Source of the DNA: Acidobacteriaceae bacterium
GTDB lineage: Bacteria > Acidobacteriota > Terriglobia > Bryobacterales > Bryobacteraceae
Assembly: GCA_019240405.1 (NCBI GenBank)
Contig: JAFAYL010000024.1
Span: 1-64,000 of the forward strand
DNA length: 64,000 bases
Direction: 5' to 3'
How positions within the stretch are numbered: position 1 is the first letter of the stretch; each line of letters opens with the position of its first letter. The notes beneath the pieces were generated by a model. It did not search any database, was not told the origin of the DNA, and saw nothing but the letters and a program-made list of their open reading frames with translations. This document shows positions 49,768 to 59,292 of the stretch, piece after piece. The position numbers and the translations under genes are program-made.

Positions 49768-50391
49768 CTACTTCTCGGTCGAGCGCAGCCTGGTAATGGC
49801 AGCCTCAAGCCCGGCAGCGTTTGCATCACTTGCAGGACCGCGGGTTTGCGAAACGATCCTACCGCTTCCATCGGCCAAAACGACATATGCAATCTTCGGG
49901 TCGTCGTAGTGAACCAGAGTTTTCCAATACGCTTCCCGCTCAAAGAAGGGAATGAGATGGGATCGCTCAGGCTCCTTGACGGAGCGCCGCATGCCGTGCA
50001 GGATCATTTTCATAACAAAGCCCGGTATACCTTGAAAGTCCGCGAGCTCGTAGTAGTCGACGAGGTCGCTTTTGTACATAGCTTGGAAGTGCTGGTTCCA
50101 GCTTGCGAGATCCTTGTTGCTTTTATGCGTAAAGCTGAGCACAAGAAGTATTGGCTTGTGACTCGCCGTTTTCGGGAATGCGACGCGACCCCCGCTCAAT
50201 GTTGTGCCCTCGGTATGAGGGATCATGTTGGAAGTCGAGGCTGCCCCTGCGGCGGCTACGAGAACGGCGAAGGCTAGATGGATTGACCTTGTTCGGCGCG
50301 CTAGGGGATGGACATTTCGACGCCACAATTCAGGACTGCGTTCCATCCGATTCAGTAAGAGCCCAAAAGTTTGGCTAATCTCTATCAACAA
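49768..50391 (-). CDS. Thioredoxin-like (Atp10-type) hypothetical protein
   Basis: LSGGRVAFPKTASHKPILLVLSFTHKSNKDLASWNQHF...MRRSVKEPERSHLIPFFEREAYWK...AYVVLADGSGRI. Confidence 0.6.
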   Translation of the reverse strand: MLIEISQTFGLLLNRMERSPELWRRNVHPLARRTRSIHLAFAVLVAAAGAASTSNMIPHTEGTTLSGGRVAFPKTASHKPILLVLSFTHKSNKDLASWNQHFQAMYKSDLVDYYELADFQGIPGFVMKMILHGMRRSVKEPERSHLIPFFEREAYWKTLVHYDDPKIAYVVLADGSGRIVSQTRGPASDANAAGLEAAITRLRSTEK

Positions 50392-50426
50392 TAGTACTTG
50401 ACAATACCTTCATTCCCATAGAGAAT

Positions 50427-51209
50427 ATGGGCATGGCTGGTGCGGCCCTTCGATTACCGGATCAGAGAGGGTATGTTTCTGATCGGGATCTCGAACAACT
50501 CCATGGTGCAAAAGCATGGCGCCACCCGCTCAACATTGCGGTCGTGGGTGCTCATCCGGACGATCCCGAGACCGGATGTGGCGGAACTATCGCGAAACTA
50601 GCTAGCGATGGCCACAACGTCACAATCGTTTACCTGACTCGCGGCGAAGCGGGCATTAAAGGCGGCGATCCCTGTACAACAGCCCGTCTGCGGACGGCTG
50701 AGGCGATTCGGGGGGCGGAGATATTAGGCTGCCGCGCTGTTTTCGCGAATCAGATCGACGGAAATACGAGGGTCGATGGCGAGCATGTGGAATGCTTCAC
50801 TCGACTGCTTCACTCGCTCAAACCAGATCTCGTGTTCTCACATTGGCCGCACGATAGTCACTGCGATCACCGCAATGCAGCCGAGCTGACCCGCAGAGCG
50901 TGGGAGGCGCTGGGGCATTCCTTCACCTTGGCGTACTACGAGGTCATGGCTGGCATTCAAACGTACGATTTTGAACCCAACGTTTACGTCGATGTTTCGG
51001 GTACCGAAGGGCGAAAGCGGGCCGCCATCTATGCGCACGCCTGCCAACGGCCGGACCGCTTTTACCCATTCCACGTTGATATGGAAAAAGAAAGAGGAGA
51101 AGAGGCGGGCGTTGCACGTGCCGAAGCCTTCCATGTTGTTAGGCAAAGCGGCCTCGCGCAGGTCATTCCTTTCCCAGCGCGCGAAGGCGGTTGTCAGGCA
51201 TCGACATAA
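50427..51209 (+). CDS. PIG-L family deacetylase
   Basis: IAVVGAHPDDPETGCGGTIAKLASDGHNVTIVYLTRGEAG; HWPHDSHCDHRNAAEL. Confidence 0.92.
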   Translation: MGMAGAALRLPDQRGYVSDRDLEQLHGAKAWRHPLNIAVVGAHPDDPETGCGGTIAKLASDGHNVTIVYLTRGEAGIKGGDPCTTARLRTAEAIRGAEILGCRAVFANQIDGNTRVDGEHVECFTRLLHSLKPDLVFSHWPHDSHCDHRNAAELTRRAWEALGHSFTLAYYEVMAGIQTYDFEPNVYVDVSGTEGRKRAAIYAHACQRPDRFYPFHVDMEKERGEEAGVARAEAFHVVRQSGLAQVIPFPAREGGCQAST

Positions 51210-51360
51210 TTACCTGCACAGAACCCACCAACGCCTCATCTGAAAACGCCGCAATAAAGGATACGCTCGTTCCTCCGAATGGATTCAGCCGCATTCTCGA
51301 AAAAATCCGTGGCCTGACTCTTCGAGCAGGGGCTACAAGCGCGGAGAGGTAGAAGAGGAC

Positions 51361-52202
51361 ATGTGGCCGAAATTGAGAGAATATGCAGAACTCGGTGCGA
51401 TGGACAGCGAAGGGATTCGCTTCGTCGAATTTTTCTTGAACAAACATTCGGAAACCATTACTGAATCGACACGACTGCACAACTCCGAGCCGACGGTGGC
51501 CGTGACGAGCTGCTTGTTGCACTAGAGACCATTCGGCTTCAGGCCGGAAGGCCCATGCAATTCAAGGCGCTCCCGCCGGACGTACAAGCGGACATCAAGT
51601 CCCTCTGGACCAGCTACCAGCAGTCGTTGAAGGAATCCGAAGCCTTTCTGTTCGGCATGGGAAATCCCGTGCTTGTGAAAGCGGCAATCGATAACGTGGA
51701 GTTCGGCAAGAAGTTGCCGAAGGATTTCTATTTCCACATCTCGCAGGAACCCTTGCTCCCGCCGTTATTGCGCCTCGTCGTCTTCGCGGCGCGCCAGATC
51801 GTGGGCGATGTGGAATGTGACCTCATCAAAATCTCGACAGACGGACGGAAAGTCTCCTTTCTGCGGTACCCGAATTTCGACCGCGTGCCACATCCCGAGC
51901 TGAACTATAGGGTGAAAGTCTATCTGCCCAAGGCGGCGCACAGCTTCCAGGATTATGCGGATTCGACCAATCCACCGGTATTGCATCGAAAGGAAGCTTT
52001 CCTCAACGAGCTTCACCCCGACTACGGGCGCTGCCTTCAGCTCACGGAACACGAGGAAGAGTTGGGGTTGCTCTCGCGCGCGGACATCGGCCTTCGAAAC
52101 GGCTGGCACGCCGCGCTCGCCGAAAAAAATCTCTCCGAAAACGACTACGAGCTGGTACCTTTAGGAACCGGAACGCCCGCTTCCGAGGAACAACGATGCT
52201 AG
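51361..52202 (+). pseudogene. C-terminal remnant resembling DNA phosphorothioation-associated putative methyltransferase
   Basis: GRDELLVALETIRLQAGRPMQFKALPPDVQADIKSLW...LLPPLLRLVVFAARQIVGDVE...SFLRYPNFDRVPHPEL...NPPVLHRKEAFL...LTEHEEELGLL. Upstream WPKLREYAELGAMDSEG in another frame; methyltransferase domain not found. Confidence 0.6.
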
Positions 52203-52338
52203 CTGATCATCCGGCGAAACCCTAACCCTCGCCTGATCTCATCACCGCCATCCCACCTGAAATTTACATAGTCCCGCCAATAACTTACGCCACGCTCTTG
52301 CTCCACCTTACGTAAGTAGTCACGATAATTCCCGCATC

Positions 52339-53019
52339 ATGTCCTCATACGCACAAATCCAAGCGAACCGTGCCAATGCTCACCTCTCTACCGGTCCGAA
52401 AACGCCGGAAGGTAAAGCCAAATCTTCTTTGAACGCAGTCAAAACCGGGCTCACCGGCCGCACCGTCCTGCTGCCAAGCGACGATACCGCCGCTTACCAG
52501 AAGCACGTCCAACGCTTCTTCGATCAATACAAGCCCGCCGGCGATGAAGAATCCGCTCTCACGCAATCGCTCGCCGACACCGAATGGCGCTTGCTCCGCA
52601 TCCCGTCACTCGAAATGGGCATCTACGCCATCGGCCGCCTCGCGCTTTCCAAACAGTTCGAGCACGAAGAAGACCCGCAAGTCCGCGCCTCTCTCATCGA
52701 AGCGCAAGTCTTCCTCAGCTATCGAAAAGACCTCAACAATCTGAGCATCCAGGAAGGCCGCCTGCGCAAGCAGCGCGAAAAAGATCAAGCTGAGCTACAA
52801 AAGCTGCAACACGAGCGTAAACAGCGCCGCGAGAATCAGATGACGCAAGCCTGGCAGCTCTATGACCAGGCTCTGAAGGCCGGCGCGGTGTTCGATGCTG
52901 CCGAATTTGGGTTCGAATTTTCAACTGAAGAAGTCGAGCGTCACGCCGCCGAGGTGAGCAAGAAGATGGCCATCTATAACCACACGTACTACGACAAAAA
53001 ACGGAACGGCGAACTGTAG
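52339..53019 (+). CDS. Dispersed-family small protein, divergent copy 3
   Basis: MSSYAQIQANRANAHLSTGPKTPEGKAKSSLNAVKTGL...; N-terminal motif shared with copies 1 and 2. Confidence 0.8.
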   Translation: MSSYAQIQANRANAHLSTGPKTPEGKAKSSLNAVKTGLTGRTVLLPSDDTAAYQKHVQRFFDQYKPAGDEESALTQSLADTEWRLLRIPSLEMGIYAIGRLALSKQFEHEEDPQVRASLIEAQVFLSYRKDLNNLSIQEGRLRKQREKDQAELQKLQHERKQRRENQMTQAWQLYDQALKAGAVFDAAEFGFEFSTEEVERHAAEVSKKMAIYNHTYYDKKRNGEL

Positions 53020-53039
53020 CGGCCGCGGTACCGGGCTCG

Positions 53040-54668
53040 ATGCCGCTACGAAGCCTTGAATCGGCGCGGAAACACCATCTCGATCCTGTTAATCCCTTAA
53101 GCTACACTGGGCCTGAGCCCTACCGCTCCAAAGCCGTCTTGATCCGCCGCCCTGCCTGCTTCATTTTTGCCCTTCTTCTCGCCCTGCCGCTCATAAGTCT
53201 GAGTTCGCCAGATCCGTATTTAACCGCTCAGGCGCCTCAAAGCAATTCGCGGGAAAACGAGTTCGGCATCAGCCTTACCTTGTTTTCGACACTGGCGGCC
53301 ATCAACGCAGCGGGCTACGATGCCGGGATGGATTCGCCGCTCAACGAGCGCTTCAAGGTTCGTACACAACTTCGCGAAGAGCTGGCGAAACGCAACATCC
53401 CCTGCCTCCCGGATTTAAAAGCCTTTTATAAAGCGCATAAGCCTGCGTCCGATACGGCGGATCTCAGTCAATACATCTCGTTCGCGTTGATTGCCGATGG
53501 ACCGCCCAATTTCGCCCTTCCCGCAAACGTGCCAGCCGATGCCGAACCCCTGAGGCCGCTTAGCGAGCTGCTTGCACGCTTCTATAAGCAGGCCAATCTC
53601 GAAGATCTTTGGAACCGCTCGCAAAAGCCTTATCTCGCGGCCATCTCGGAATATCAAGATGCGGTGATTAACACGCTTTTCGAAGCGAACGGTTATCTGC
53701 GGAATCCTTCCGGCTCCGGCTATCTCGGCAGGCGCTTCCAGATCTATCTCGATTTGCTAGCCGCGCCGGATCAGGTGCAAGTGCGAAGTTATCGCGATGA
53801 CTACTACGTTGTGATCACGCCGGCGAGCGTGCCTGTGGTCGACCAAGTTCGCGATGCGTATCTCGCTTACCTGCTCGATCCGCTCACTTTCAAATACAGC
53901 GAGGTGATCAAAGAGAAGAAGCCCCTTGCGAAATTTGCCCAGGATGCTCCGGCTCTGGACCTTGCGTATAAAGACGATTTTTCTCTGCTGGTGACAAAAT
54001 GTCTCATCAAGGCCATCGATAGCCGTCTTATTCACGGAGGCGCGGAGAAGAGGCAGGCATTTGTGGACCAGGCGATGCGCGAAGGGTTCATTTTAACGGC
54101 AGCTTTTGCCGACCTGTTGCCCGCGTACGAGAAGCAAGAGGAGGCCTTTCGTCTGTATTACCCGGACCTGGTCTCGGCGGTCGACGTCGGCAAAGAGCAA
54201 AAGCGATTGAAACGCGTGCAGTTTGTCCAGACGGTTGCTCCGCGCGTTATCACGCCGCCGGCTCGCATTCAGTTGGACCCGGCAGAAGAGTCGCTGCAGA
54301 CGGCTGAGGGGCTTTACGAGCAGCACGATTATGAAAATGCGCGCAAAGCTTTCAAAAAGGTATTCGAGCAGACCGCGGATCAGGCGAAGCAAGGTCGCGC
54401 ATATTACGGTTTGGCCTTGATCGATCTTCAAGAGAAACATTGGGACGAGGCTCTCGATCTCTTTCAACGTACGGTCGACAACAATCCCAAGTCTGCGCTT
54501 GCCGCGTGGTCGCATTATTACCTGGGCCAGCTCGCTTTAAAAGCTGGGGATCAGGACAAGGCGGCTACTCAGTTCAAACAGACTCTCGCAACGGAGGGCG
54601 CGTCGGCCAAGGCGCGTGATGCAGCGCAAAGGGCGTTGCAAAACAATCCAGGAGAACAAGACCAATGA
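53040..54668 (+). CDS. Secreted TPR-containing hypothetical protein
   Basis: Signal-like FIFALLLALPLISLSS; C-terminal TPRs AEGLYEQHDYENARKAFKKVFEQ...; 4-bp overlap with next gene. Confidence 0.8.
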   Translation: MPLRSLESARKHHLDPVNPLSYTGPEPYRSKAVLIRRPACFIFALLLALPLISLSSPDPYLTAQAPQSNSRENEFGISLTLFSTLAAINAAGYDAGMDSPLNERFKVRTQLREELAKRNIPCLPDLKAFYKAHKPASDTADLSQYISFALIADGPPNFALPANVPADAEPLRPLSELLARFYKQANLEDLWNRSQKPYLAAISEYQDAVINTLFEANGYLRNPSGSGYLGRRFQIYLDLLAAPDQVQVRSYRDDYYVVITPASVPVVDQVRDAYLAYLLDPLTFKYSEVIKEKKPLAKFAQDAPALDLAYKDDFSLLVTKCLIKAIDSRLIHGGAEKRQAFVDQAMREGFILTAAFADLLPAYEKQEEAFRLYYPDLVSAVDVGKEQKRLKRVQFVQTVAPRVITPPARIQLDPAEESLQTAEGLYEQHDYENARKAFKKVFEQTADQAKQGRAYYGLALIDLQEKHWDEALDLFQRTVDNNPKSALAAWSHYYLGQLALKAGDQDKAATQFKQTLATEGASAKARDAAQRALQNNPGEQDQ

Positions 54669-55510
54669 GATCTCGAATCAGTAAGCACCTAGCAGCATTA
54701 CTTCTCATCTCGATGCCGGTTGTCGCACACCAACAAGCCCAGCAGCAAACCCAGCAAAGCCAACCGGCAGGTCAACAACCGCAAGGACCGCACGCGAAGT
54801 CACAGAAAGAACTCGATGCATTGAGGCAAGTTCAGGCAGCGGAACAGGCCAGCAATTGGGATGCGGAAATTGCTGCCATCAACAACGTGCTCGAAAACTT
54901 TGCCGATACCGAATACAAGCCGATGCTGCTCAATGCGGCTATGCAGGCGGCGCAACGAAAAAATGATTATCCGCAAACTATCGTTTGGGGCGAGCGCGTT
55001 ATTCAGAACGATCCCAAAGATTTTTCCGCCCGCATCATGATGGCGGCTACAATCGCGCAGCACACGCGCGAAAACGATCTGGATAAAGAGCAGAGTCTCA
55101 AGAAAATTGACGATTACGCTAACCAGGGTCTAGATCTGCTCAAAACGGCATCCGATACGCCGCCAGTCGGTTCCAGCATGTCGGCCACCGATTACGCAGC
55201 TTACAAGAAAAATGAAGCGGGATTAGCCCACATGGCGCTGGGCAAAGCTAACGAAGTGCGGAAGAAGTATCCCGAAGCGATTGCCGAATACAAAACGGCA
55301 TTGAGCATAGACCCTCGTCCGGACCCCACGACGATGGCTTATCTGTCTCAGGCATACATCGAAAACAAGCAATACGACGACGCCATTGCGACTGCGGATA
55401 AAATTCTAGCCATGACCGACGTTTCGCCCCAAGTGAAACAGTTCGCCCAGGTGCAAAAAGACAACGCGACGAAATTGAAGGGAGCCGCCGCGCCTGCCGC
55501 GCCGAAATAG
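54665..55510 (+). CDS. Secreted TPR-containing protein, Q-rich N-terminus
   Basis: Signal peptide, QQAQQQTQQSQPAGQQPQ, TPR-like KYPEAIAEYKTALSIDPRPD. Confidence 0.8.
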   Translation: MRSRISKHLAALLLISMPVVAHQQAQQQTQQSQPAGQQPQGPHAKSQKELDALRQVQAAEQASNWDAEIAAINNVLENFADTEYKPMLLNAAMQAAQRKNDYPQTIVWGERVIQNDPKDFSARIMMAATIAQHTRENDLDKEQSLKKIDDYANQGLDLLKTASDTPPVGSSMSATDYAAYKKNEAGLAHMALGKANEVRKKYPEAIAEYKTALSIDPRPDPTTMAYLSQAYIENKQYDDAIATADKILAMTDVSPQVKQFAQVQKDNATKLKGAAAPAAPK

Positions 55511-55522
55511 CTTTCCGGGTTA

Positions 55523-56293
55523 ATGAACGCTTCTATCGGAAGCTTAGAAGAAAAGATTGGATACTGGTTTCGCGATCCGAACCTGCTGCTGCGCGCTCTT
55601 ACTCATCGCTCGTGGTTATCGGAGCGCGGATCGCCTCTGCATCCGGAGCATGATAACGAGCAGTTCGAGTTTTTAGGCGATTCGGTTCTTGGCTTCGTCG
55701 TAGCTGAGTCTCTCGTTCAATCTCATCCGACTCTTACCGAAGGGCAGCTCTCGAAATGGAAAGGGCATCTAGTAAGTGCGGTTTACTTGTATGCGCGGGC
55801 GGTTGAACTGGATTTGGGTCATTATCTGCGCCTCGGGAAAGGCGAAGCGCGAAATGTGGGACCAGGCCGCAAAACTCTACTCGCGAATGCTTTTGAAGCG
55901 GTGATTGCAGCCATACACGTGGATGGCGGCATTGAAGCGGCGCGCAATTTTGTACGAAGGCATGTCCTCGGCGGCATTGATGATCCGGACAAGATGGATT
56001 CTATCGGTATCGTCAGCCACAAAAGCTTGCTGCATGAAAGGGCGCAGGCGCTCAGGCTCCCCGTTCCGGAATATGAACTGGTGGAAACAAGCGGGCCCGA
56101 GCACGCGAAGGTGTTTACGATTGAGGCAAGGATCGGCGAACTAGCTAGCCGGGGGAACGGGTCGTCAAAGAAGGAAGCAGGCCAGCATGCTGCGCGCCTG
56201 CTCCTGGATCGACTGAAGGATTTTGAAGTACGCGGCTCCGAATCAAGCGCTGACGACGAACCTACTTTGAGCGCCCACCGCGCGGCTGATTGA
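55523..56293 (+). CDS. rnc: Ribonuclease III
   Basis: ALTHRSW, NEQFEFLGDSVLGFVV signature, LLANAFEAVIAAI, C-terminal dsRBD. Confidence 0.95.
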   Translation: MNASIGSLEEKIGYWFRDPNLLLRALTHRSWLSERGSPLHPEHDNEQFEFLGDSVLGFVVAESLVQSHPTLTEGQLSKWKGHLVSAVYLYARAVELDLGHYLRLGKGEARNVGPGRKTLLANAFEAVIAAIHVDGGIEAARNFVRRHVLGGIDDPDKMDSIGIVSHKSLLHERAQALRLPVPEYELVETSGPEHAKVFTIEARIGELASRGNGSSKKEAGQHAARLLLDRLKDFEVRGSESSADDEPTLSAHRAAD

Positions 56294-56678
56294 GGATTTC
56301 GAGAATCTCTTTCAGCTCTCGACGCAACTCGTGGTAAAGCGCGGAAGTGGCCGAGAACAACTCAACCTGCGTTCGGGACGGAGTGGTCTTCTTGTTATCT
56401 CGCTTCGGTTTTGCTTCGAGAATTTTGCGCGCACCCTCGATGGTGAACCGCTTGTCGTAGAGCAGGCGCTTGATCTCGAGCACCAGCTCGACATCTTTCC
56501 GCTTGTACAAGCGATGCCCGGTTCCGGATTTCTTGGGTCCCAGGCTGCCAAATTCGGATTCCCAGAACCGCAGCACGTACGGCTTGATACCCGCCAGCTT
56601 GGCGACTTCGCCGATCCGAAAGTACAGCTTATCTGGAATTTCCGGATTTGGACCACGCTTTGCGGCCAAATCTTCCAT
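56262..56678 (-). CDS. MerR-family transcriptional regulator
   Basis: YFRIGEVAKLAGIKPYVLRFWESEFGSLGPKKSGTGHRLYKRKDVELVLEIKRLLYDKRFTIEGARKIL. Confidence 0.92.
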   Translation of the reverse strand: MEDLAAKRGPNPEIPDKLYFRIGEVAKLAGIKPYVLRFWESEFGSLGPKKSGTGHRLYKRKDVELVLEIKRLLYDKRFTIEGARKILEAKPKRDNKKTTPSRTQVELFSATSALYHELRRELKEILEILNQPRGGRSK

Positions 56679-56745
56679 CGACTGACCTTAATTGTAGCGG
56701 AGAAACGGCAAGCAGGCGAATCGCGGAGCGCGATAAAGGCGTTCG

Positions 56746-59208
56746 CTACTGGAGCTTTTGACGAACTGCTTCGAGCGTATCTTTTGCCCAGGCGTTTTGA
56801 GGTGAGAGGCCGAGAATAATAGTGAGTTCCTTCTGTTCGGCCTGCAGGTCCGCCTGCTTCGCGCACAGTTTGGCGCGATTTTCGCGCGCGACTATGAGGT
56901 TGGGCTCGAGCTCAATAGCCTTGTCGAGGTTGGCTCTGGCTGAATCCAATTGCCCAAGGTCCAGGTACGCCCACCCGAGATCGTTGTAAGCGGACGCGAA
57001 TTCGGGCTCCAACTGAATGGCTTTCTGATAATCCTCGAGCGCGAGTTGGTGCTGCCCCAGGCGAGATTTGGCGAGACCGCGGCGACGATGCGCTTCTGCC
57101 CAATCGGGCGCCTGGTGGACCACTTTATCGAAGGCATCCAGCGCGACCTGGTACTCTTTGTTGTCGTAAGCGGCGCGCCCGCGTAGGAACAACGCCATCA
57201 CCGCGTCGGGCTGCAGTTTCAGCGCATCATCTGCGTCTGCCTCCGCCTGCGCGTATTTGTGCGCGTGCAAACGCATGTAGCCGCGAGCGAGAAATTCGTC
57301 TGGTGTTTTGGGCTGCCAGGTTGGATCTGGTTCCTGGGCTTGCGGTGCTCCGGCAGTGGAGGCGGGGCTTTGAGGCGCTCCGAACCTAGTCCCCACTTCG
57401 AAGGTCCCCTTGACTTCGATCGGTTGCCCGTTTAGCTCAGCAGGGCGGAAACGCCAATGTTTGATTTCTTCGATTGTTTTCTCGGCCCAAGCAGTGGACG
57501 TCGTGTTCAGGAGAGAGACGTCCTGCGGTTTCCCTTGCGAGTCGACCGTCAAGGCCACCTTCAAGTCGGAATTAGCCGGGTCGTCCTTTGGATTTTCCGG
57601 AATTTTACCGTGCGTAAGCTCTGGACGAATAGCTCCAGAGGGAAGGTTTAGCTGCAGGCTGGCGATTTGATTGTCGTGATGCGGCGCGACCAAGAGACGG
57701 AAGTTGACTTCAATGTTTGCGGTTACCGCTACCGGTTCGCCGTTTATCGTGGCGGGTTTGAACCGCCAGGAGGCGATTGCGCGAATCGCCATCTCATCCA
57801 AGCCGAAGCCAGCGCCGCGCTCCACTTTTATGTTTTGTGGGACGCCAGCGGTGTCTATCACAGCAGAGCAAACGACTATCGCGCTAACACCGGCGTGGCG
57901 AGCTTCGTCCGTGTACTCTGCTTCGGTTTTAGAAACGATGACGGGTTCAACATCCGCACGAGGCTGATTCGGCTGTTTTGGAGTTGGGATGGCCGCCGGC
58001 AATTGTCCTTGCTGGGCCGCAGCCACGGCCTGTCTCGCCCATTGATCATTGGGCGAAATGCGAAGAATAAGATTGAGTTCAGCCAGTTCATCTGGCCACC
58101 TCTTCTGAGTTCCGAAGAGAATCGCCCGATTCTCGCGGGCTCGCACAAAGTCGGGTTCGAGCTCGATCGCCTTGCTCAGATTAGTTGTGGCTTTGTCGAA
58201 TTGGTTGAGCTCGCGGTATGCCCAGCCTAGATCGTTATAGCCTGCCGCTACGTATGGATTGAGCTGAATAGCTTTTTGATAATCCGGGACGGCTAAGTCG
58301 TGATGGCCGCTGTAAGAGTAACTCAGTCCGCGGAAGAGATAGCCCCGCGGCCAATTCGGCCTTGCCTGAATTACTTTATTGAAATCTTCAATGGCGGTTG
58401 AGTAGTCCTTTTCTTCATAAGCGGTACGCCCATGCAAGAACAAGGCGATAGAGGAATCGGGATATAACTTCAGAGCTTCTTCGGCGTCGGTTTTGGCAGC
58501 AGAATTTTGGTGTAAGTTAAGCCGCACAAAACCGCGAGCCAGGAATTCTTCTGCGGTTTGCGGTTTCCAGTTAGGATCGGGCCCGGAGGGGGCCGAAGCG
58601 GTGGGCGGCACGGGCGTGGTTGCCGGAGTTTGCGCCAGTTGTATCGGTTTAGGCTGAGGCGCGACGTACTTCGCACTCAGAACGTGATGGATATCGCTAT
58701 AAATCAGATCTTCGCTGTCAGGGCGCTCGCCCACGCGGTAGGCCGCGATGATTCCGTCCTTGTCAATTACAGCAATGGTCGGTAAGTTTCTAGCACCATA
58801 CTGGCGAATGACAGCCGCGTTTTCCCGCGTCAGCACGATGCGGTAGGTCAGCTTATTTTTTGCGACAAACCTACGGACCGTATCTTCCGGTTCTTCCGAA
58901 TTGACGCCGAGGACGACGACATTCTTCTTTGCAAATTGCTTGGAGAGGCGTTCGATGGCGGGAATTTCGGCGCGGCAAGGACCGCACCAGGCCGCCCAAA
59001 AATCAAGGACAACGACTTGGCCTTTGAGCGAGCGCAACTCGACATCGTGACCACCGAGGTCTTTCAGGTGAAAATCAGGCGCAGCATGCCCAACGAAATA
59101 ATCGGCCATGGATTGAGGCTTTTGAGCGAGGCCGGGCCCTACTGAGACGGCCCCAAGCGTGAGAATTACGAACGCATCTCTCCAGAACTGCTGCCGTAGG
59201 CGTGGCAT
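56746..59208 (-). CDS. Multi-domain TlpA-like thioredoxin / TPR / TonB-C / TonB-C / TPR protein
   Basis: VVLDFWAAWCGPCRAEIPAIERL (CxxC); two TPR blocks; VSAIVVCSAVIDTAGVPQNIKVERGAGFGLDEMAIRAIASWRFKPA TonB-C. Confidence 0.88.
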   Translation of the reverse strand: MPRLRQQFWRDAFVILTLGAVSVGPGLAQKPQSMADYFVGHAAPDFHLKDLGGHDVELRSLKGQVVVLDFWAAWCGPCRAEIPAIERLSKQFAKKNVVVLGVNSEEPEDTVRRFVAKNKLTYRIVLTRENAAVIRQYGARNLPTIAVIDKDGIIAAYRVGERPDSEDLIYSDIHHVLSAKYVAPQPKPIQLAQTPATTPVPPTASAPSGPDPNWKPQTAEEFLARGFVRLNLHQNSAAKTDAEEALKLYPDSSIALFLHGRTAYEEKDYSTAIEDFNKVIQARPNWPRGYLFRGLSYSYSGHHDLAVPDYQKAIQLNPYVAAGYNDLGWAYRELNQFDKATTNLSKAIELEPDFVRARENRAILFGTQKRWPDELAELNLILRISPNDQWARQAVAAAQQGQLPAAIPTPKQPNQPRADVEPVIVSKTEAEYTDEARHAGVSAIVVCSAVIDTAGVPQNIKVERGAGFGLDEMAIRAIASWRFKPATINGEPVAVTANIEVNFRLLVAPHHDNQIASLQLNLPSGAIRPELTHGKIPENPKDDPANSDLKVALTVDSQGKPQDVSLLNTTSTAWAEKTIEEIKHWRFRPAELNGQPIEVKGTFEVGTRFGAPQSPASTAGAPQAQEPDPTWQPKTPDEFLARGYMRLHAHKYAQAEADADDALKLQPDAVMALFLRGRAAYDNKEYQVALDAFDKVVHQAPDWAEAHRRRGLAKSRLGQHQLALEDYQKAIQLEPEFASAYNDLGWAYLDLGQLDSARANLDKAIELEPNLIVARENRAKLCAKQADLQAEQKELTIILGLSPQNAWAKDTLEAVRQKLQ

Positions 59209-59292
59209 TATATTCTCCAGAAGGTTAGCGCGTTAAGAATAGGTTATCTCTCTGGGTCGGACTGTGCGCTGCGGGTACGCATGCGACCATGC

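Noticed and set aside
50398-50426. sigma-70 promoter TTGACA-N17-GAGAAT before the PIG-L gene
   Set aside because: Perfect -35 but a weak -10 abutting the ORF start; start codon uncertain, so not called as a feature.
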